64,000 nucleotides of DNA from Meiothermus sp. Its GTDB lineage: Bacteria > Deinococcota > Deinococci > Deinococcales > Thermaceae. The position numbers and the translations under genes are program-made. The stretch covers positions 1,156,041 to 1,220,040 of the forward strand of contig NZ_BPIK01000001.1 in assembly GCF_026004075.1 (NCBI RefSeq), in the 5' to 3' direction. Under the pieces are notes generated by a model, which was not told the origin of the DNA, made no database searches, and saw only the letters and a list, made by a program, of their open reading frames with translations. Positions 25,802-35,426 of the stretch are shown here, in pieces (position 1 is the first letter of the stretch; each line of letters starts with the position of its first letter).

Positions 25802-27025
25802 GTGGCAGAAATTTTAGAACGCGATGGCTACAAGGTAAAAATCAAGGTGGAGGTTCCCGCCAGCCAGGTTGAGCAAACTTACCGCTCGGTTTTGAGCGAC
25901 TATGCCAGCCGGGTCAGGGTTCCAGGTTTTAGGCCAGGGAAGGCTCCGGCCAAGGTTATCGAGGCGAAGATAGGGAAAGAGTCCCTGCTCGACGAAGTCA
26001 AAGAGGTTTTGCGCGATGAAACTTTCCCCAAAGCTGCCCGCGAACTTTCACTCCTGCCGGTGGGTGCTCGAGTTCTGGAAGAACACCTGACCTTTGGAGA
26101 GCCTTTCGTTTACACTGTTGAGGTCGAGAACTACCCGGAAGTAAAGCTTCCCGACTGGCGCTCGATCAAGCTCGAGGTCGAAACGCCCGAGCTTACCGAA
26201 GATGTGGTCAACCGTGCGCTAGAGGATTTGCGCAGCCGCTACGGCGAAATGGTGGCCGTGGAGCGGGAAGCCCAGGCCAGCGACCACGTGTTTATCGAGA
26301 CCGACGACGGCGGCCGCTTCCCGGTGGTAATGGAGAATGCACAGCCCCACGTGCGCGAGGCCTTGCTGGGCAAGAAGGCCGGTGACGAGGTGTTGGTACC
26401 GGTAAAAGACGGTGAAAGCGTAGTGCGCGAGGTTAAGACCAAGGTGCTGGAAGTCAAGACCTTGCAGTTGCCTGAACTTGACGACGAGTTCGCCAAAACG
26501 GTGGGCGAAGATAACCTCGAGGCCCTCAGGGCCAAGGTTCGGGAAAGCCTCAAGGCACAGTTTGAGCGCGAAACCCAAAACACCAAGGCTTCGCAACTAC
26601 TGGACAAGCTGGCCGAGGCGCTCGAGGTTGAAATTCCCCCTACCATGCAGCTACGTGAGGAGCGCAGTTTGCTGGAAAGCCTGGCTGAAGACCTACAGCA
26701 GCAAGGGATCGATATTAACGAGTATCTCAAGCAACTTGAAAGTGAAGGCAAGCTCGAGGAGTTCAAGCAAAACCTGAGCCAGAGCGCAAGTAAACGCCTG
26801 CGCCGCTCCCTGGCGGTGGAAGCCCTGGCCGAAGAACTCAAGACCGAGCTAAGCCAGGAAGAGTTCAACGAATTTTTGGCCGAAGTGGCCCGCTCATACC
26901 GTACAACACCCTCGAGGCTCCAGAGCGAACTTGGGCAGGAAGCCATTGCCCGCTTACGAATCCAGCGCTTGCACGACAAGGCCCTCATGGAGGCTGTAAA
27001 AATCCTCGAGGGTGCTCAAGCCTGA
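25802..27025 (+). CDS. tig: Trigger factor
   Basis: A 407-residue ribosome-associated chaperone with peptidyl-prolyl isomerase activity. The N-terminal ribosome-binding signature is GFRPGKAPAKVIEAKIG (about residues 41-57). The PPIase domain (about 145-230) reads ASDHVFIETDDGGRFPVVME and the C-terminal arms are charged helices. The start is GTG 25802. It heads the proteostasis block with clpP and clpX, but a terminator follows, so it is a separate transcript. Confidence 0.96.
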   Translation: MAEILERDGYKVKIKVEVPASQVEQTYRSVLSDYASRVRVPGFRPGKAPAKVIEAKIGKESLLDEVKEVLRDETFPKAARELSLLPVGARVLEEHLTFGEPFVYTVEVENYPEVKLPDWRSIKLEVETPELTEDVVNRALEDLRSRYGEMVAVEREAQASDHVFIETDDGGRFPVVMENAQPHVREALLGKKAGDEVLVPVKDGESVVREVKTKVLEVKTLQLPELDDEFAKTVGEDNLEALRAKVRESLKAQFERETQNTKASQLLDKLAEALEVEIPPTMQLREERSLLESLAEDLQQQGIDINEYLKQLESEGKLEEFKQNLSQSASKRLRRSLAVEALAEELKTELSQEEFNEFLAEVARSYRTTPSRLQSELGQEAIARLRIQRLHDKALMEAVKILEGAQA

Positions 27026-27044
27026 GCAATACTGATACTGATAA

Positions 27045-27069
27045 CGGCAGGGTCGGGGAGACCCTGCCG
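27045..27069 (+). terminator. Terminator after tig
   Basis: Stem CGGCAGGGTC (27045-27054) with GACCCTGCCG (27060-27069), 5-nt loop; the following T run is short (TTTT at about 27076). Confidence 0.65.
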
Positions 27070-27337
27070 GATCCGTTTTGACTGGTGTGAACTGTTTTGC
27101 GCCAGTACCAACCTCGATTGGTTTGCTGCTATACGGTAGCGGAAGCTTTTCTATTCGACAGCTCCGCCATGCTCCGACCAGCCTGGCAACAATGCTTCTG
27201 GAGCGCGGCAGCCGTAGGATTCAACAGGATGGCTTTCTTATTTTCCTTCGGTTAGGAAGGCCTTCTAATCCGGCATAACAGCCCTATGTGCGCCAATGCC
27301 CTCTTGACCTCAACTTCAGTCATACAATAGAGCCGAT
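27070..27337 (+). other. Intergenic stretch tig-clpP
   Basis: The gene-free stretch 27026-27337 contains the tig terminator, about 230 nt with no recognisable gene or RNA, a short palindrome around 27252-27268 (TTAGGAAGGCCTTCTAA), and the clpP promoter region at its end. A 66-codon frame at 27078-27278 has no ribosome site or family likeness. Confidence 0.5.
27323..27328 (+). promoter_or_regulatory. -10 box of clpP (near-leaderless transcript)
   Basis: TACAAT ends 9 nt before ATG 27338 and there is no Shine-Dalgarno. TTGACC at 27304-27309 is only 13 nt upstream, too close for a normal -35. Confidence 0.5.
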
Positions 27338-27925
27338 ATGATCGTTCCATATGTCATCGAACAAACTGCCCGTGGCGAGCGAGTCTACGATATTTATAGT
27401 CGCTTACTCAAAGATCGCATCATTTTTTTGGGTACGCCCATAGATGCTCAGGTAGCCAATACGGTTGTGGCGCAAATCCTCTTTCTGGCAGCGCAAAACC
27501 CCAATCAGGAGATTCGCATGTACATCAACTCACCTGGTGGCGATGTGGATGCGGGGTTAGCCATTTACGACACCATGCAGTTTGTGACGGCCCCGGTTTC
27601 GACCATTTGTGTCGGGCTTGCGGCTTCGATGGGCGCCGTGCTGCTGGCGGCTGGTGAGCGCGGTAAACGCTATGCCTTGCCGCATTCCAAGGTAATGATT
27701 CATCAGCCCTGGGCGAGGGGTTTGGGTGGACAAGCCACCGATATTGCAATCCAGGCCGAACAGATACTAAAGACCCGTAAGGTGCTCAACGAGATTCTTG
27801 CCCGGCACACTAACCAGCCGCTGGAAAAAGTCGAGCGCGATACCGAGCGCGATTACTACCTTACTGCCGAAGAAGCGGCGGGCTATGGACTGGTAGATCA
27901 GGTGGTTAGCCGTGAGACGCTCTAA
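27338..27925 (+). CDS. clpP: ATP-dependent Clp protease proteolytic subunit
   Basis: A 195-residue serine protease that forms the double heptameric barrel of ClpXP/ClpCP. Catalytic Ser97 lies in [12 protein letters not shown] and His122 in SKVMIHQP; the Asp of the triad is in the ERDTERD segment (about 167-172). [20 protein letters not shown] is the oxyanion region. No propeptide is evident. It overlaps clpX by 14 nt, so the two are translationally coupled. Confidence 0.98.
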   Translation: MIVPYVIEQTARGERVYDIYSRLLKDRIIFLGTPIDAQVANTVVAQILFLAAQNPNQEIRMYINSPGGDVDAGLAIYDTMQFVTAPVSTICVGLAASMGAVLLAAGERGKRYALPHSKVMIHQPWARGLGGQATDIAIQAEQILKTRKVLNEILARHTNQPLEKVERDTERDYYLTAEEAAGYGLVDQVVSRETL

Positions 27926-29108
27926 GCCTTCTTGTAGCTTCTGTGGCAAAAAACACCCTGAGGTAGAGCATCTGATTGAGTCGCCCCTGGGCGAGGTGTA
28001 CATCTGTAATGAGTGCGTCGAGCGGGCCAACGATCTTCTGACTGCTGAACCCAAGCCCAACTTTGTAGGGCCGCGCCACCTACCCAAGCCGGCTGAAATC
28101 AAAAGCTTTCTCGATCAGTACGTGATCGGCCAAGAGTTGCCCAAGAAGACCCTTTCAGTTGCAGTGTACAACCACTATAAGCGTCTTCTGCACCCGGAGG
28201 CCGAGGTTCAGAAGTCCAACGTGCTGCTGATTGGCCCGACCGGAACTGGAAAAACCCTGCTGGCCGAGACCCTGGCCCGAATGCTGGATGTACCATTTGC
28301 TATCGCCGACGCCACCACCCTCACCGAAGCAGGATATGTTGGCGAGGATGTGGAAAATGTCTTGCTGCGCCTGCTTCAAGCAGCCGACTTCGATGTTCAA
28401 GCAGCAGAGAAGGGTATCATCTACATCGACGAGATCGACAAAATTGCCCGCAAGTCTGAGAACCCCAGCCTAACCCGTGACGTTTCGGGAGAGGGTGTAC
28501 AGCAAGCTTTGCTGAAGATCATCGAGGGCACGGTGGCCAACGTTCCGCCACAGGGCGGTCGTAAGCACCCCCATCAGGAGTTCATCGCGCTGAATACCAA
28601 GAACATTCTGTTTATTTTGGGTGGGGCTTTTGATGGCCTCGAGCGTATTGTGCTTTCGCGTGTGGACCAGAACCCCATTGGTTTTACACGCCCTAAGAAG
28701 GCCGAAGAAAAGCCCGAGGTGATCCCCGAAGACCTCGTTCGATTTGGCTTGATTCCGGAATTTGTAGGCCGTATGCCGGTGATGGTGCAGCTCGAGGCCC
28801 TCGACGAAGAAGCCCTGGTACGTATCCTGACCGAGCCCAGGAACGCCCTCATTCGCCAATACCAAGAGTTGCTGCGTATGGAGGGCATCGAGATTAGGTT
28901 TACGCCGGGCGTTCTTCGCGAAATTGCCCGCCGCGCCCTTAAGCGCGGTACAGGTGCGCGTGGTCTGCGCTCTGTTATCGAAAAGGCTATGGTGGAGCTG
29001 ATGTTTGAGCTGCCTTCCTCTGGCGTCAAGGAGCTGGTCTTCGATCTACCTCACCTCGACAAACCGCTGATGGCGCTCGAGGAAGCACGCTTACGCCAGG
29101 CCTCCTGA
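27912..29108 (+). CDS. clpX: ATP-dependent Clp protease ATP-binding subunit ClpX
   Basis: A 398-residue AAA+ unfoldase. The N-terminal zinc-binding domain uses Cys8, Cys11, Cys32 and Cys35. Walker A is [12 protein letters not shown] (about 107-118) and Walker B is [10 protein letters not shown]. The sensor II region ([13 protein letters not shown], about 338-350) is present. The pore loop GYVGEDVE is intact. It starts inside clpP and the transcript ends at the strong hairpin at 29193-29221. Confidence 0.98.
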   Translation: MRRSKPSCSFCGKKHPEVEHLIESPLGEVYICNECVERANDLLTAEPKPNFVGPRHLPKPAEIKSFLDQYVIGQELPKKTLSVAVYNHYKRLLHPEAEVQKSNVLLIGPTGTGKTLLAETLARMLDVPFAIADATTLTEAGYVGEDVENVLLRLLQAADFDVQAAEKGIIYIDEIDKIARKSENPSLTRDVSGEGVQQALLKIIEGTVANVPPQGGRKHPHQEFIALNTKNILFILGGAFDGLERIVLSRVDQNPIGFTRPKKAEEKPEVIPEDLVRFGLIPEFVGRMPVMVQLEALDEEALVRILTEPRNALIRQYQELLRMEGIEIRFTPGVLREIARRALKRGTGARGLRSVIEKAMVELMFELPSSGVKELVFDLPHLDKPLMALEEARLRQAS

Positions 29109-29192
29109 TACTTTTTTATCGCGCCGTACTACAGGGGTACGCATTCAATCCATCAAAGAGCCACACCTCTGCCAAAGCTTCTATACCGAACC

Positions 29193-29224
29193 AAAAAAGC
29201 CCCGCCTAGCGGGGCTTTTTTCTT
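29193..29224. terminator. Bidirectional terminator clpX / zinc peptidase
   Basis: A GC-rich stem AGCCCCGC (29198-29205) with GCGGGGCT (29209-29216), 3-nt loop, flanked by a run of A on the left and T on the right, so it can act for both convergent genes. Confidence 0.88.
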
Positions 29225-29231
29225 TATGCAC

Positions 29232-29906
29232 TTACTCACGATTTGAGTTCATGATGGCTATGTAGTGCAGGATGGTGGCCAGGGAGTTGGCCAAAGCAGC
29301 CACGTAGGTCATGGCAGCAGCGGTTAGAACGGCACGAGCGCCCTTCATCTCGCTGCTGTCAAGGAAGTTCATCTTTTTGAGGATGCTCAGGGCCCGGTTA
29401 GAGGCGTCAAACTCCACTGGAAGCGTTACAAGCTGGAATAGCGCGGCAGCAGCAAAGAGCCAGATGCCGATGTTCATCAGCCCGGTCGCGCCCATGAACA
29501 TCCCGGCGATGAAAATCCAGGGCCCCCACATGCTGCCGATGCTGGCTACCGGCAGGATGCTATGACGTACCCGCAACCAGGCGTAGCCCTTAGCGTCCTG
29601 CAGGGCGTGTCCTACCTCGTGCGCCGCTACCGCGAGGGCGGCAGCCGAGGGGGAGTGGAAATTGGGCTCCGAAAGTCGCACAGCTTTAGCGATGGGGTCG
29701 TAGTGGTCGGTCAGAGCCCCTGGTACCATCTCAACCCGCACGTTGTGCAGACCGTAGGCGTCTAGAATTGCCCGGGCTACCTGCTCGCCTGTAACACCTC
29801 GACTATTGGCGACCCGACTATAACGGGCATAGGTGCTCTGGAGCCAGAACTGGATAAAGAGCGTGGCTACAAAAACTATGATCATCAACAAGAACGTTAT
29901 CGTCAT
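29232..29906 (-). CDS. Membrane zinc metallopeptidase, YugP-like
   Basis: A 224-residue membrane protein: N-terminal helix (about 3-22), a periplasm- or cytoplasm-facing domain with AAHEVGHALQD (His96, Glu97, His100 of an HExxH-type site), and two or three further hydrophobic helices (about 118-165, 195-215). The DHYDPIAKAVRLSEPNFHSPS stretch just before the site is diagnostic of this neutral zinc peptidase family. Substrates are not established for the family. Convergent with clpX. Confidence 0.85.
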   Translation of the reverse strand: MTITFLLMIIVFVATLFIQFWLQSTYARYSRVANSRGVTGEQVARAILDAYGLHNVRVEMVPGALTDHYDPIAKAVRLSEPNFHSPSAAALAVAAHEVGHALQDAKGYAWLRVRHSILPVASIGSMWGPWIFIAGMFMGATGLMNIGIWLFAAAALFQLVTLPVEFDASNRALSILKKMNFLDSSEMKGARAVLTAAAMTYVAALANSLATILHYIAIMNSNRE

Positions 29907-30008
29907 TAACTCCTCCTACACATACAAAGGTAGCAGAACCACTATAAGTAATCTGAGCTTTGGGTCACTAGCTTACGAAATTTCTACATTCGAGCCAAAG
30001 CCGCCTGA

Positions 30009-30281
30009 CTACGGCTGCAAAGGCTGACTGCGCACCGTGAAGCGCAGGGCGGTACGTTCCTCGCTCTCGAGTTCTAACTTTACAAAGGCTGGCTTCACAA
30101 CCAAATCAAGGTTATCTGGAGCAATGTACCCCCTGGCAATGGCAATGGCCTTAACAGCTTGATTGACGGCTTCAGGGCCGATGGCCTGCACCTCAACCTC
30201 GTTTTGGGAGCGCAGCAGTGCAGCTATAGCGCCTGCAACAGAGTTGGGACGTGACTTGCCGGATACACGCAGCGTTTCCAC
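30009..30281 (-). CDS. spoVS: Stage V sporulation protein S homologue
   Basis: A 90-residue SpoVS/Alba-like protein (ETLRVSGKSRPNSVAGAIAA, then EVQAIGPEAVNQAVKAIAIA and RGYIAP) of typical length. GTG 30281 is preceded by a TAGGAGG ribosome site. In Bacillus SpoVS influences spore septation; related proteins may bind nucleic acid. This lineage does not sporulate, so the role here is unknown. Confidence 0.93.
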   Translation of the reverse strand: METLRVSGKSRPNSVAGAIAALLRSQNEVEVQAIGPEAVNQAVKAIAIARGYIAPDNLDLVVKPAFVKLELESEERTALRFTVRSQPLQP

Positions 30282-30575
30282 AAAACCTCCTAGTACACCG
30301 TCCGCTGATAAGAACCACGTAACATTAACAAATGTACGAAAACTGCCGGATTTACTCCATAACTGGCCCCACTTTTACCCTGATGGGTTGTATGGGCCGG
30401 TAGACGTAACGCACTTACCAGCATTCTAAGAGCAGAGGCGAAGCGATGTCAAGAAAATACGTATGCATAGGGGATCTCATGGGCTTGCACGAGCTGACCA
30501 ACTGCTCCCAGATAAACCCTGCACACACTGGGCTCCAAACTGCAAATTGCGGGGTTCTTACACCAAACCCTTGTA
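30282..30575. other. Intergenic stretch spoVS-gltB (divergent)
   Basis: Within the gene-free stretch 30282-30675, the left 290 nt must hold the minus-strand spoVS promoter, although I could not pick a confident one. I see no RNA gene or riboswitch signature. Frames at 30163-30429 and 30446-30679 do not look like proteins. Confidence 0.4.
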
Positions 30576-30604
30576 TTGACGAGGGCTGGGGTGATTCGTA
30601 TACT
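30576..30604 (+). promoter_or_regulatory. Promoter of gltB
   Basis: TTGACG (30576-30581), 17-nt spacer, TATACT (30599-30604). Transcription should start near 30611, leaving a 65-nt leader with a hairpin at its 5' end. Confidence 0.75.
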
Positions 30605-30611
30605 GCTTCAA

Positions 30612-30635
30612 ATCTTCGCAAACTTATGCGAAGAT
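30612..30635 (+). promoter_or_regulatory. Leader hairpin of gltB
   Basis: An 8-bp perfect inverted repeat ATCTTCGC (30612-30619) / GCGAAGAT (30628-30635), loop of 8 nt, begins right at the predicted transcription start and is followed by eight C residues. It could be an mRNA-stabilising 5' hairpin or an operator. Confidence 0.5.
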
Positions 30636-30675
30636 CCCCCCCCTTACATCATGCTCAAACCCGGAGGTCTGATAG

Positions 30676-33600
30676 ATGAAATTTAGTGAGGCATATCCTG
30701 GTATACCAAACGGCCGTGACGCTTGTGGCATCATTGCAATCGCCGAGAAAAGTGCGCGCCCAAGCCACGCCAACGTGCAGCGTACCATCGAAAGCCTCTA
30801 TAGAATGGCGCACCGGGCCGGTTTGATTCGGGGGGAAGGCGATGGTACGGGCATTCAGACCGACCTACCGCGGGAACTCTGGGCTGGCTACCTCTACGAA
30901 GCGGGGCTGGATAGCAACCTGGCGCAAAACCCCCGTTTTTTTGTGGGGCACTTCTTCGTACCCAAAAGCGAAGGCGCCCGCATCCAGGAACTGTTTGACC
31001 TGTTCCGGGTAGAGGGCTCCAAACGGGGCATCAAGCTCCTCTTAGAGCGCAAAGGGGAGACCAACAGCCGTGTGCTGGGGCCGGTCGGCAGGCGCACCGA
31101 GCCGCTTTTTTACCAGGTGGCGGGCCTATCCACCGACGGCGACGGCCCCTTGTGGGAGCTGGGCCTCTTGCTCGAGCAGCGCTTCCCGGTGCACGTGGTT
31201 TCGCTCTCCACCGCCACCGTGGTCTACAAGGTGCGTGGCTCTGCCGAGATTCTCAAGCGCTATTTCCCCGAGCTTTCGCGGGCCGAGTACAAGTCCACCA
31301 TCACCCTGGGCCACAACCGCTACTCCACCAACACCATGTCCACCTTCGAGGCGGTGCAGCCCTTTGGCCTCCTGGGCCACAACGGTGAGATCAACACCAT
31401 CGAGCGGCTGCGGCGCGAGGGGCGCTTTCTGGGCATCCCGCTTACCGGCGGCTCCGACTCGCAGGATCTGAACCGCATTTTAGAGGGCCTGCTTTACCGC
31501 TTTGGTCTCTCCTTGCCGGAGGCCATGGATGTGGCCTTCCCGCCCATCCTGGGTGAGATTAAGAACTACTCCCCAGCCCTGCAAGACCTGTACATGAACC
31601 TGCGCCAGCGTTTTGGCCCGCTGGCCCAGGGCCCCGCCGCCCTGGTGACACGCCACCGCGAAGAGGCGGTGTTCGGCACCGATGCCATGGGCCTGCGCCC
31701 CTTGTGGTTTGTCGAGACCGATTCGGAGTACGTTTTTAGCTCGGAGCGGGGCGTGTTTACCGTGGAGGAGTTTGTTTCGGAGCCGCGCCCGTTTGCCCCC
31801 GGCGAGAAGATGTACCTGCGCCTCACCCCCGACGGGGCCCGCCTTTTCCCCTTCGATCGTCACCAGCGGCAGGTGCTCGAGCGCATTCTGACCAAAACCC
31901 ACAGCCTCGAGGGCTACGCCGCCCACCTGGCCGGGCCCCGCTATGCCTCGGTTCCGCCGCTGGCGGGGGGTAGCGAGGCTCAGGTCGAAGACAAGCCCGC
32001 TCCGCCTTCGCTAAACCTCGAGCGGGCCTACGGCTGGGATCGCTGGGATGCGGGCTACCTCGAGGCCCTGGCCGAAAACGGCAACGAGCCCATCGGCTCG
32101 CTGGGCTACGACGGCCCCATCGCGGCTTTGAACCCCGAAAAACCCAACCTCTCGGAGTTCTTCAAGGAAACTGTGGCGGTGGTGACCAACCCCGCCATCG
32201 ACCGCGAACGCGAGATTGAGCACTTCTCCACCCGCAGCATCCTGGGCCGGCGCCCCCTGCCCGACGGGCGCGGGGCGGGCCACGTGGAAGAGCTGGTGGT
32301 GCCCCTGCTGCTCGAGGAAACCACCTCCTCGGTGGGGGCCATTGCCCAGGGTCAGGGCACCCTCACCTACGAGGAGGCCCTGCGCCGCTTCCAACACGCC
32401 GTCTTGCCGTTGCAGTTTTCGGTAGAGGAAGGAATTGTCGCAGGCCTCAAGCGCCTGCAGGAGGCGGCGGTCGAGGCTGTCCGGGGTGGGGCGGAGCTGC
32501 TGGTGCTCTCGGATCGCGGGGCTTTTGAGGGCGGGGTCTGGCTGGATGTGTACCTGGCCCTGGCGGCGGTGGGCCGGGCCCTGGAGGAGGCCCGCGACGA
32601 AGAGGGCATTTCGCTACGCCGGCGCACCTCGCTCCTGGTGCACTCCGGCGGGGTGCGCAACCTGCACGATATAGCAGTCTGTTTGGGTCTGGGGGCCGAT
32701 GCGGTGGCCCCCTGGCTGATGCAGCAAAAAGCCCAGGCTTCCAAGGGTACGCTGGGCTTACAGAACCTGCTCGAGGGCCTCAAGAAGGGCCTGGAAAAGG
32801 TCATTTCCACCATGGGCATCCACGAGGTGCGGGGTTATGGGCGCATCTTCAGCGCCATTGGCCTCAAGCCCGAGCTGGCCGAGTACTTTGGCATCCGCAA
32901 CTTTTTGGGTTCCGAGCGGGCAGGTTATGGCCTGCTGGAGCTCGAGCGCACCCTTCTGGAGCGGCTCAACCTGCTCAACGCCGAGAAGGTACCCCCGGCC
33001 AAAGACTTCCGCTTCAACTCCCGCATTTTCAAGGCGGCCATGGATGTTTCCTCGGGCCAGTCGCCCTACGAGCACTTCCAGGAAAAGGTACGGGGGCTCG
33101 AGCACGAGTCGCCGGTTGCAGCCCGGCAGCTTCTGGGGGTCAGGTTCCTGGACAAGCCCGGGATCAACCCCGAGGAAGTGGACCTGAGCGTGGGCGGGCA
33201 CTCGCTGCCGTTTGTGATCACCGCCATGAGCTTCGGCTCCCAGGGCGAGGCCAGCTTCCGGGCCTACATCGAGGCCGCCAAAAAGCTCAACATGGTCTGC
33301 ATCAACGGCGAGGGCGGCGAAATCCCCGATATGCTGGGCAAGTACACCCACTGGCGCGGCCAGCAGGTGGCCTCGGGCCGCTTCGGGGCGCACGCCTACA
33401 TGCTCAACTCGGCGGGCTTCATCGAGATTAAAATCGGCCAGGGGGCTAAACCCGGTGAGGGGGGCCACCTGCCCGGCAAAAAAGTTACCGCAAAGGTGGC
33501 CGCGGCGCGCAACGCGGTGCCGGGTGTAGACCTCATCTCACCCTCCAACAACCACGACCTCTACTCCATCGAAGACCTGGCCCAGCTCATCGAAGAGCTC

Positions 33601-35172
33601 AAAACCGTGAACCCCAAGGCCAAGGTCTCGGTCAAGGTGCCGGTGATCCCCGGTATCGGTACCATTGCGGTGGGTATCGCCAAGGCCGGAGCCGACGTAA
33701 TCGCCTTGTCGGGCTTCGAGGGGGGTACGGGGGCGGCCCGCTGGCACGCCCTCAAGTACGCTGGTCTGCCGGTGGAGATTGGGGTGCGCCGGGCCCACCG
33801 GGCGCTGGTGCGGGCGGGTATGCGCGACCGGGTCGAAATCTGGGCCGATGGCGGCCTCAAAACCGCCTACGATACCCTCCGCATGGTGCTACTGGGCGCC
33901 GATCGGGTGGGCATGGCGACCATGGCCATGGTGGCGATTGGCTGTACCATCTGCCGCCAGTGCCAGATGGACACCTGCCACGTGGGCATCGCCACCCAGA
34001 TCGAGACCGTGGAGCAGGCCCAGGCCCACGGGCTCAAGCGCTTTGTGCCCCAGGAACTCGAGCGGGCCGTGGAGCAGCTCACCACCTTTTTTGGGGCCAA
34101 GGGTCAGGAGCTGCGGCGGCTGGTGGCGGCCCTGGGCGTCGGCAGCCTGCGCGAGCTGGTCGGTCGCAGCGACCTGCTGCTGCAAGAAGGCCATACCGAT
34201 GAACTCGACCTCGGCTACTTCTTTGAGCCGGTCTCGGCCCCGGAGTGGCTGGGCGAACGTTCGGCCCATGTGCTGCGCAAGCCCCTGAACCAGCTCACCC
34301 GCTCCATCACCGAGGTCATCACCCAGGCCTATGCCGAGGGTGGGCGTGAGCTGTTGTTCCAGGAAGGGCCGGTAGGCTCCACCGACCGGGCCCTGGGCAC
34401 CCATCTGGCCGGTGAAATCGCCCGCCGCCGTCTGTACGGCAAAGGCTGGGATGCCAAGGTGGAGATTCGCTTCGATGCCGGGAGTGTGGCCGGCAACGGG
34501 GTGGCCGCGTTCAATGTGGAGGGGCTCGAGATTGTGGTGGAAGGGGGCGCCCAGGACGGCATCGCCAAGAACGCCTACGGCGGCAAGGTAGCCATCCTGA
34601 AGGGCCGCAACCCCTTTGGTCAGTACGTAGATGGCTCGGTGGGCAAATCCTTTGCCTATGGGGCCATCGGCGGCCTGCTGATTGTGGAAGGGCAGGCCGA
34701 CAGCCGCTTCTGTATCCGCCTTTCCGGGGCCGATGTGGTGCTGGCAGGGGAGCCCGACCGTCCGGTGCAGGACGAGCTGGGCAATATCGCGGCCCGGGCC
34801 CAGGCCAAGGGTTTCGCTTTCGAGTACATGACCCGCGGTCGGGCGGTGGTGCTGGGTGACCCCGGCCCCTGGATCTGCTCGGGCATGACCGGCGGGCGGG
34901 TCTACCTGCGCTACTGGCCCGAGATGGGCCTGACTGAAGAAGCCATGCAACGCCGGCTGGCCAAAGGGGCCAAGGTGGTCATCCAGAAGCTGGACGAGCG
35001 GGGCATTGCCGATGTGCGCGAACTGATGAGCGCCTACCTCGACGCTTTGCGCGCGGCGGAGCGGGAAGATAAAGTCGAGCGGTTGCTCCGGCTGCTGGCC
35101 GACCCCGCTGCCCACTTCCGCATGGTGTTGCCCGTCAACCAGCAGGTAGCGCAGGAAGTCAGCACGGAGTAG
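30676..35172 (+). CDS. gltB: Glutamate synthase large subunit
   Basis: A 1498-residue enzyme that makes glutamate from glutamine and 2-oxoglutarate. The N-terminal Ntn amidotransferase has nucleophile Cys17 (RDACGIIAIAEK), which implies removal of a 16-residue propeptide. Then follow the central domain (about 470-770), the FMN synthase barrel (about 840-1240) with the cysteine-rich 3Fe-4S site C-TI-C-RQ-C-QMDT-C (residues 1090-1101), and the C-terminal GXGXG beta-helix (about 1290-1480). GGAGGT lies 8 nt before the ATG. The small subunit gltD is not next to it; a protoglobin pair follows instead. Confidence 0.97.
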   Translation: MKFSEAYPGIPNGRDACGIIAIAEKSARPSHANVQRTIESLYRMAHRAGLIRGEGDGTGIQTDLPRELWAGYLYEAGLDSNLAQNPRFFVGHFFVPKSEGARIQELFDLFRVEGSKRGIKLLLERKGETNSRVLGPVGRRTEPLFYQVAGLSTDGDGPLWELGLLLEQRFPVHVVSLSTATVVYKVRGSAEILKRYFPELSRAEYKSTITLGHNRYSTNTMSTFEAVQPFGLLGHNGEINTIERLRREGRFLGIPLTGGSDSQDLNRILEGLLYRFGLSLPEAMDVAFPPILGEIKNYSPALQDLYMNLRQRFGPLAQGPAALVTRHREEAVFGTDAMGLRPLWFVETDSEYVFSSERGVFTVEEFVSEPRPFAPGEKMYLRLTPDGARLFPFDRHQRQVLERILTKTHSLEGYAAHLAGPRYASVPPLAGGSEAQVEDKPAPPSLNLERAYGWDRWDAGYLEALAENGNEPIGSLGYDGPIAALNPEKPNLSEFFKETVAVVTNPAIDREREIEHFSTRSILGRRPLPDGRGAGHVEELVVPLLLEETTSSVGAIAQGQGTLTYEEALRRFQHAVLPLQFSVEEGIVAGLKRLQEAAVEAVRGGAELLVLSDRGAFEGGVWLDVYLALAAVGRALEEARDEEGISLRRRTSLLVHSGGVRNLHDIAVCLGLGADAVAPWLMQQKAQASKGTLGLQNLLEGLKKGLEKVISTMGIHEVRGYGRIFSAIGLKPELAEYFGIRNFLGSERAGYGLLELERTLLERLNLLNAEKVPPAKDFRFNSRIFKAAMDVSSGQSPYEHFQEKVRGLEHESPVAARQLLGVRFLDKPGINPEEVDLSVGGHSLPFVITAMSFGSQGEASFRAYIEAAKKLNMVCINGEGGEIPDMLGKYTHWRGQQVASGRFGAHAYMLNSAGFIEIKIGQGAKPGEGGHLPGKKVTAKVAAARNAVPGVDLISPSNNHDLYSIEDLAQLIEELKTVNPKAKVSVKVPVIPGIGTIAVGIAKAGADVIALSGFEGGTGAARWHALKYAGLPVEIGVRRAHRALVRAGMRDRVEIWADGGLKTAYDTLRMVLLGADRVGMATMAMVAIGCTICRQCQMDTCHVGIATQIETVEQAQAHGLKRFVPQELERAVEQLTTFFGAKGQELRRLVAALGVGSLRELVGRSDLLLQEGHTDELDLGYFFEPVSAPEWLGERSAHVLRKPLNQLTRSITEVITQAYAEGGRELLFQEGPVGSTDRALGTHLAGEIARRRLYGKGWDAKVEIRFDAGSVAGNGVAAFNVEGLEIVVEGGAQDGIAKNAYGGKVAILKGRNPFGQYVDGSVGKSFAYGAIGGLLIVEGQADSRFCIRLSGADVVLAGEPDRPVQDELGNIAARAQAKGFAFEYMTRGRAVVLGDPGPWICSGMTGGRVYLRYWPEMGLTEEAMQRRLAKGAKVVIQKLDERGIADVRELMSAYLDALRAAEREDKVERLLRLLADPAAHFRMVLPVNQQVAQEVSTE

Positions 35173-35193
35173 CGGTGCTTTCAAGCCGATTCA

Positions 35194-35233
35194 AAAAGAT
35201 AGTCTTCAAGCAAACTCCAGAAAGCTATCTTTT
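35194..35233 (+). terminator. Possible weak terminator after gltB
   Basis: Stem AAAAGATAG (35194-35202) with CTATCTTTT (35225-35233) and a 22-nt loop. It is AT-rich, so termination here is uncertain. Confidence 0.4.
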
Positions 35234-35412
35234 CGGATCCTAGCTTTGCCACGCGGGTAACTCTGGTTGGGTTGTTTTATCAGCCCTGGTTGGCGCATTG
35301 CCCGAATCTGGTAGTTATGCAGCGTGGTGTTTTCGGGCGTGCCTAGCAAAACGCGCCCTAGATGTCCTTTCTGCTTTGTGGCGTGGGCCTGTTCAGTATT
35401 ATTGTGTCAAGG

Positions 35413-35418
35413 TACAAT
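35413..35418 (+). promoter_or_regulatory. -10 box of the first protoglobin gene (leaderless)
   Basis: TACAAT ends 8 nt before ATG 35427; no Shine-Dalgarno is present. TGTTCA at a 17-nt spacing could be the -35. Confidence 0.5.
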
Positions 35419-35426
35419 TGTCCCTG

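Noticed and set aside
27078-27278. 66-codon frame between tig and clpP
   Set aside because: No ribosome site or family likeness; lies in a non-coding gap.
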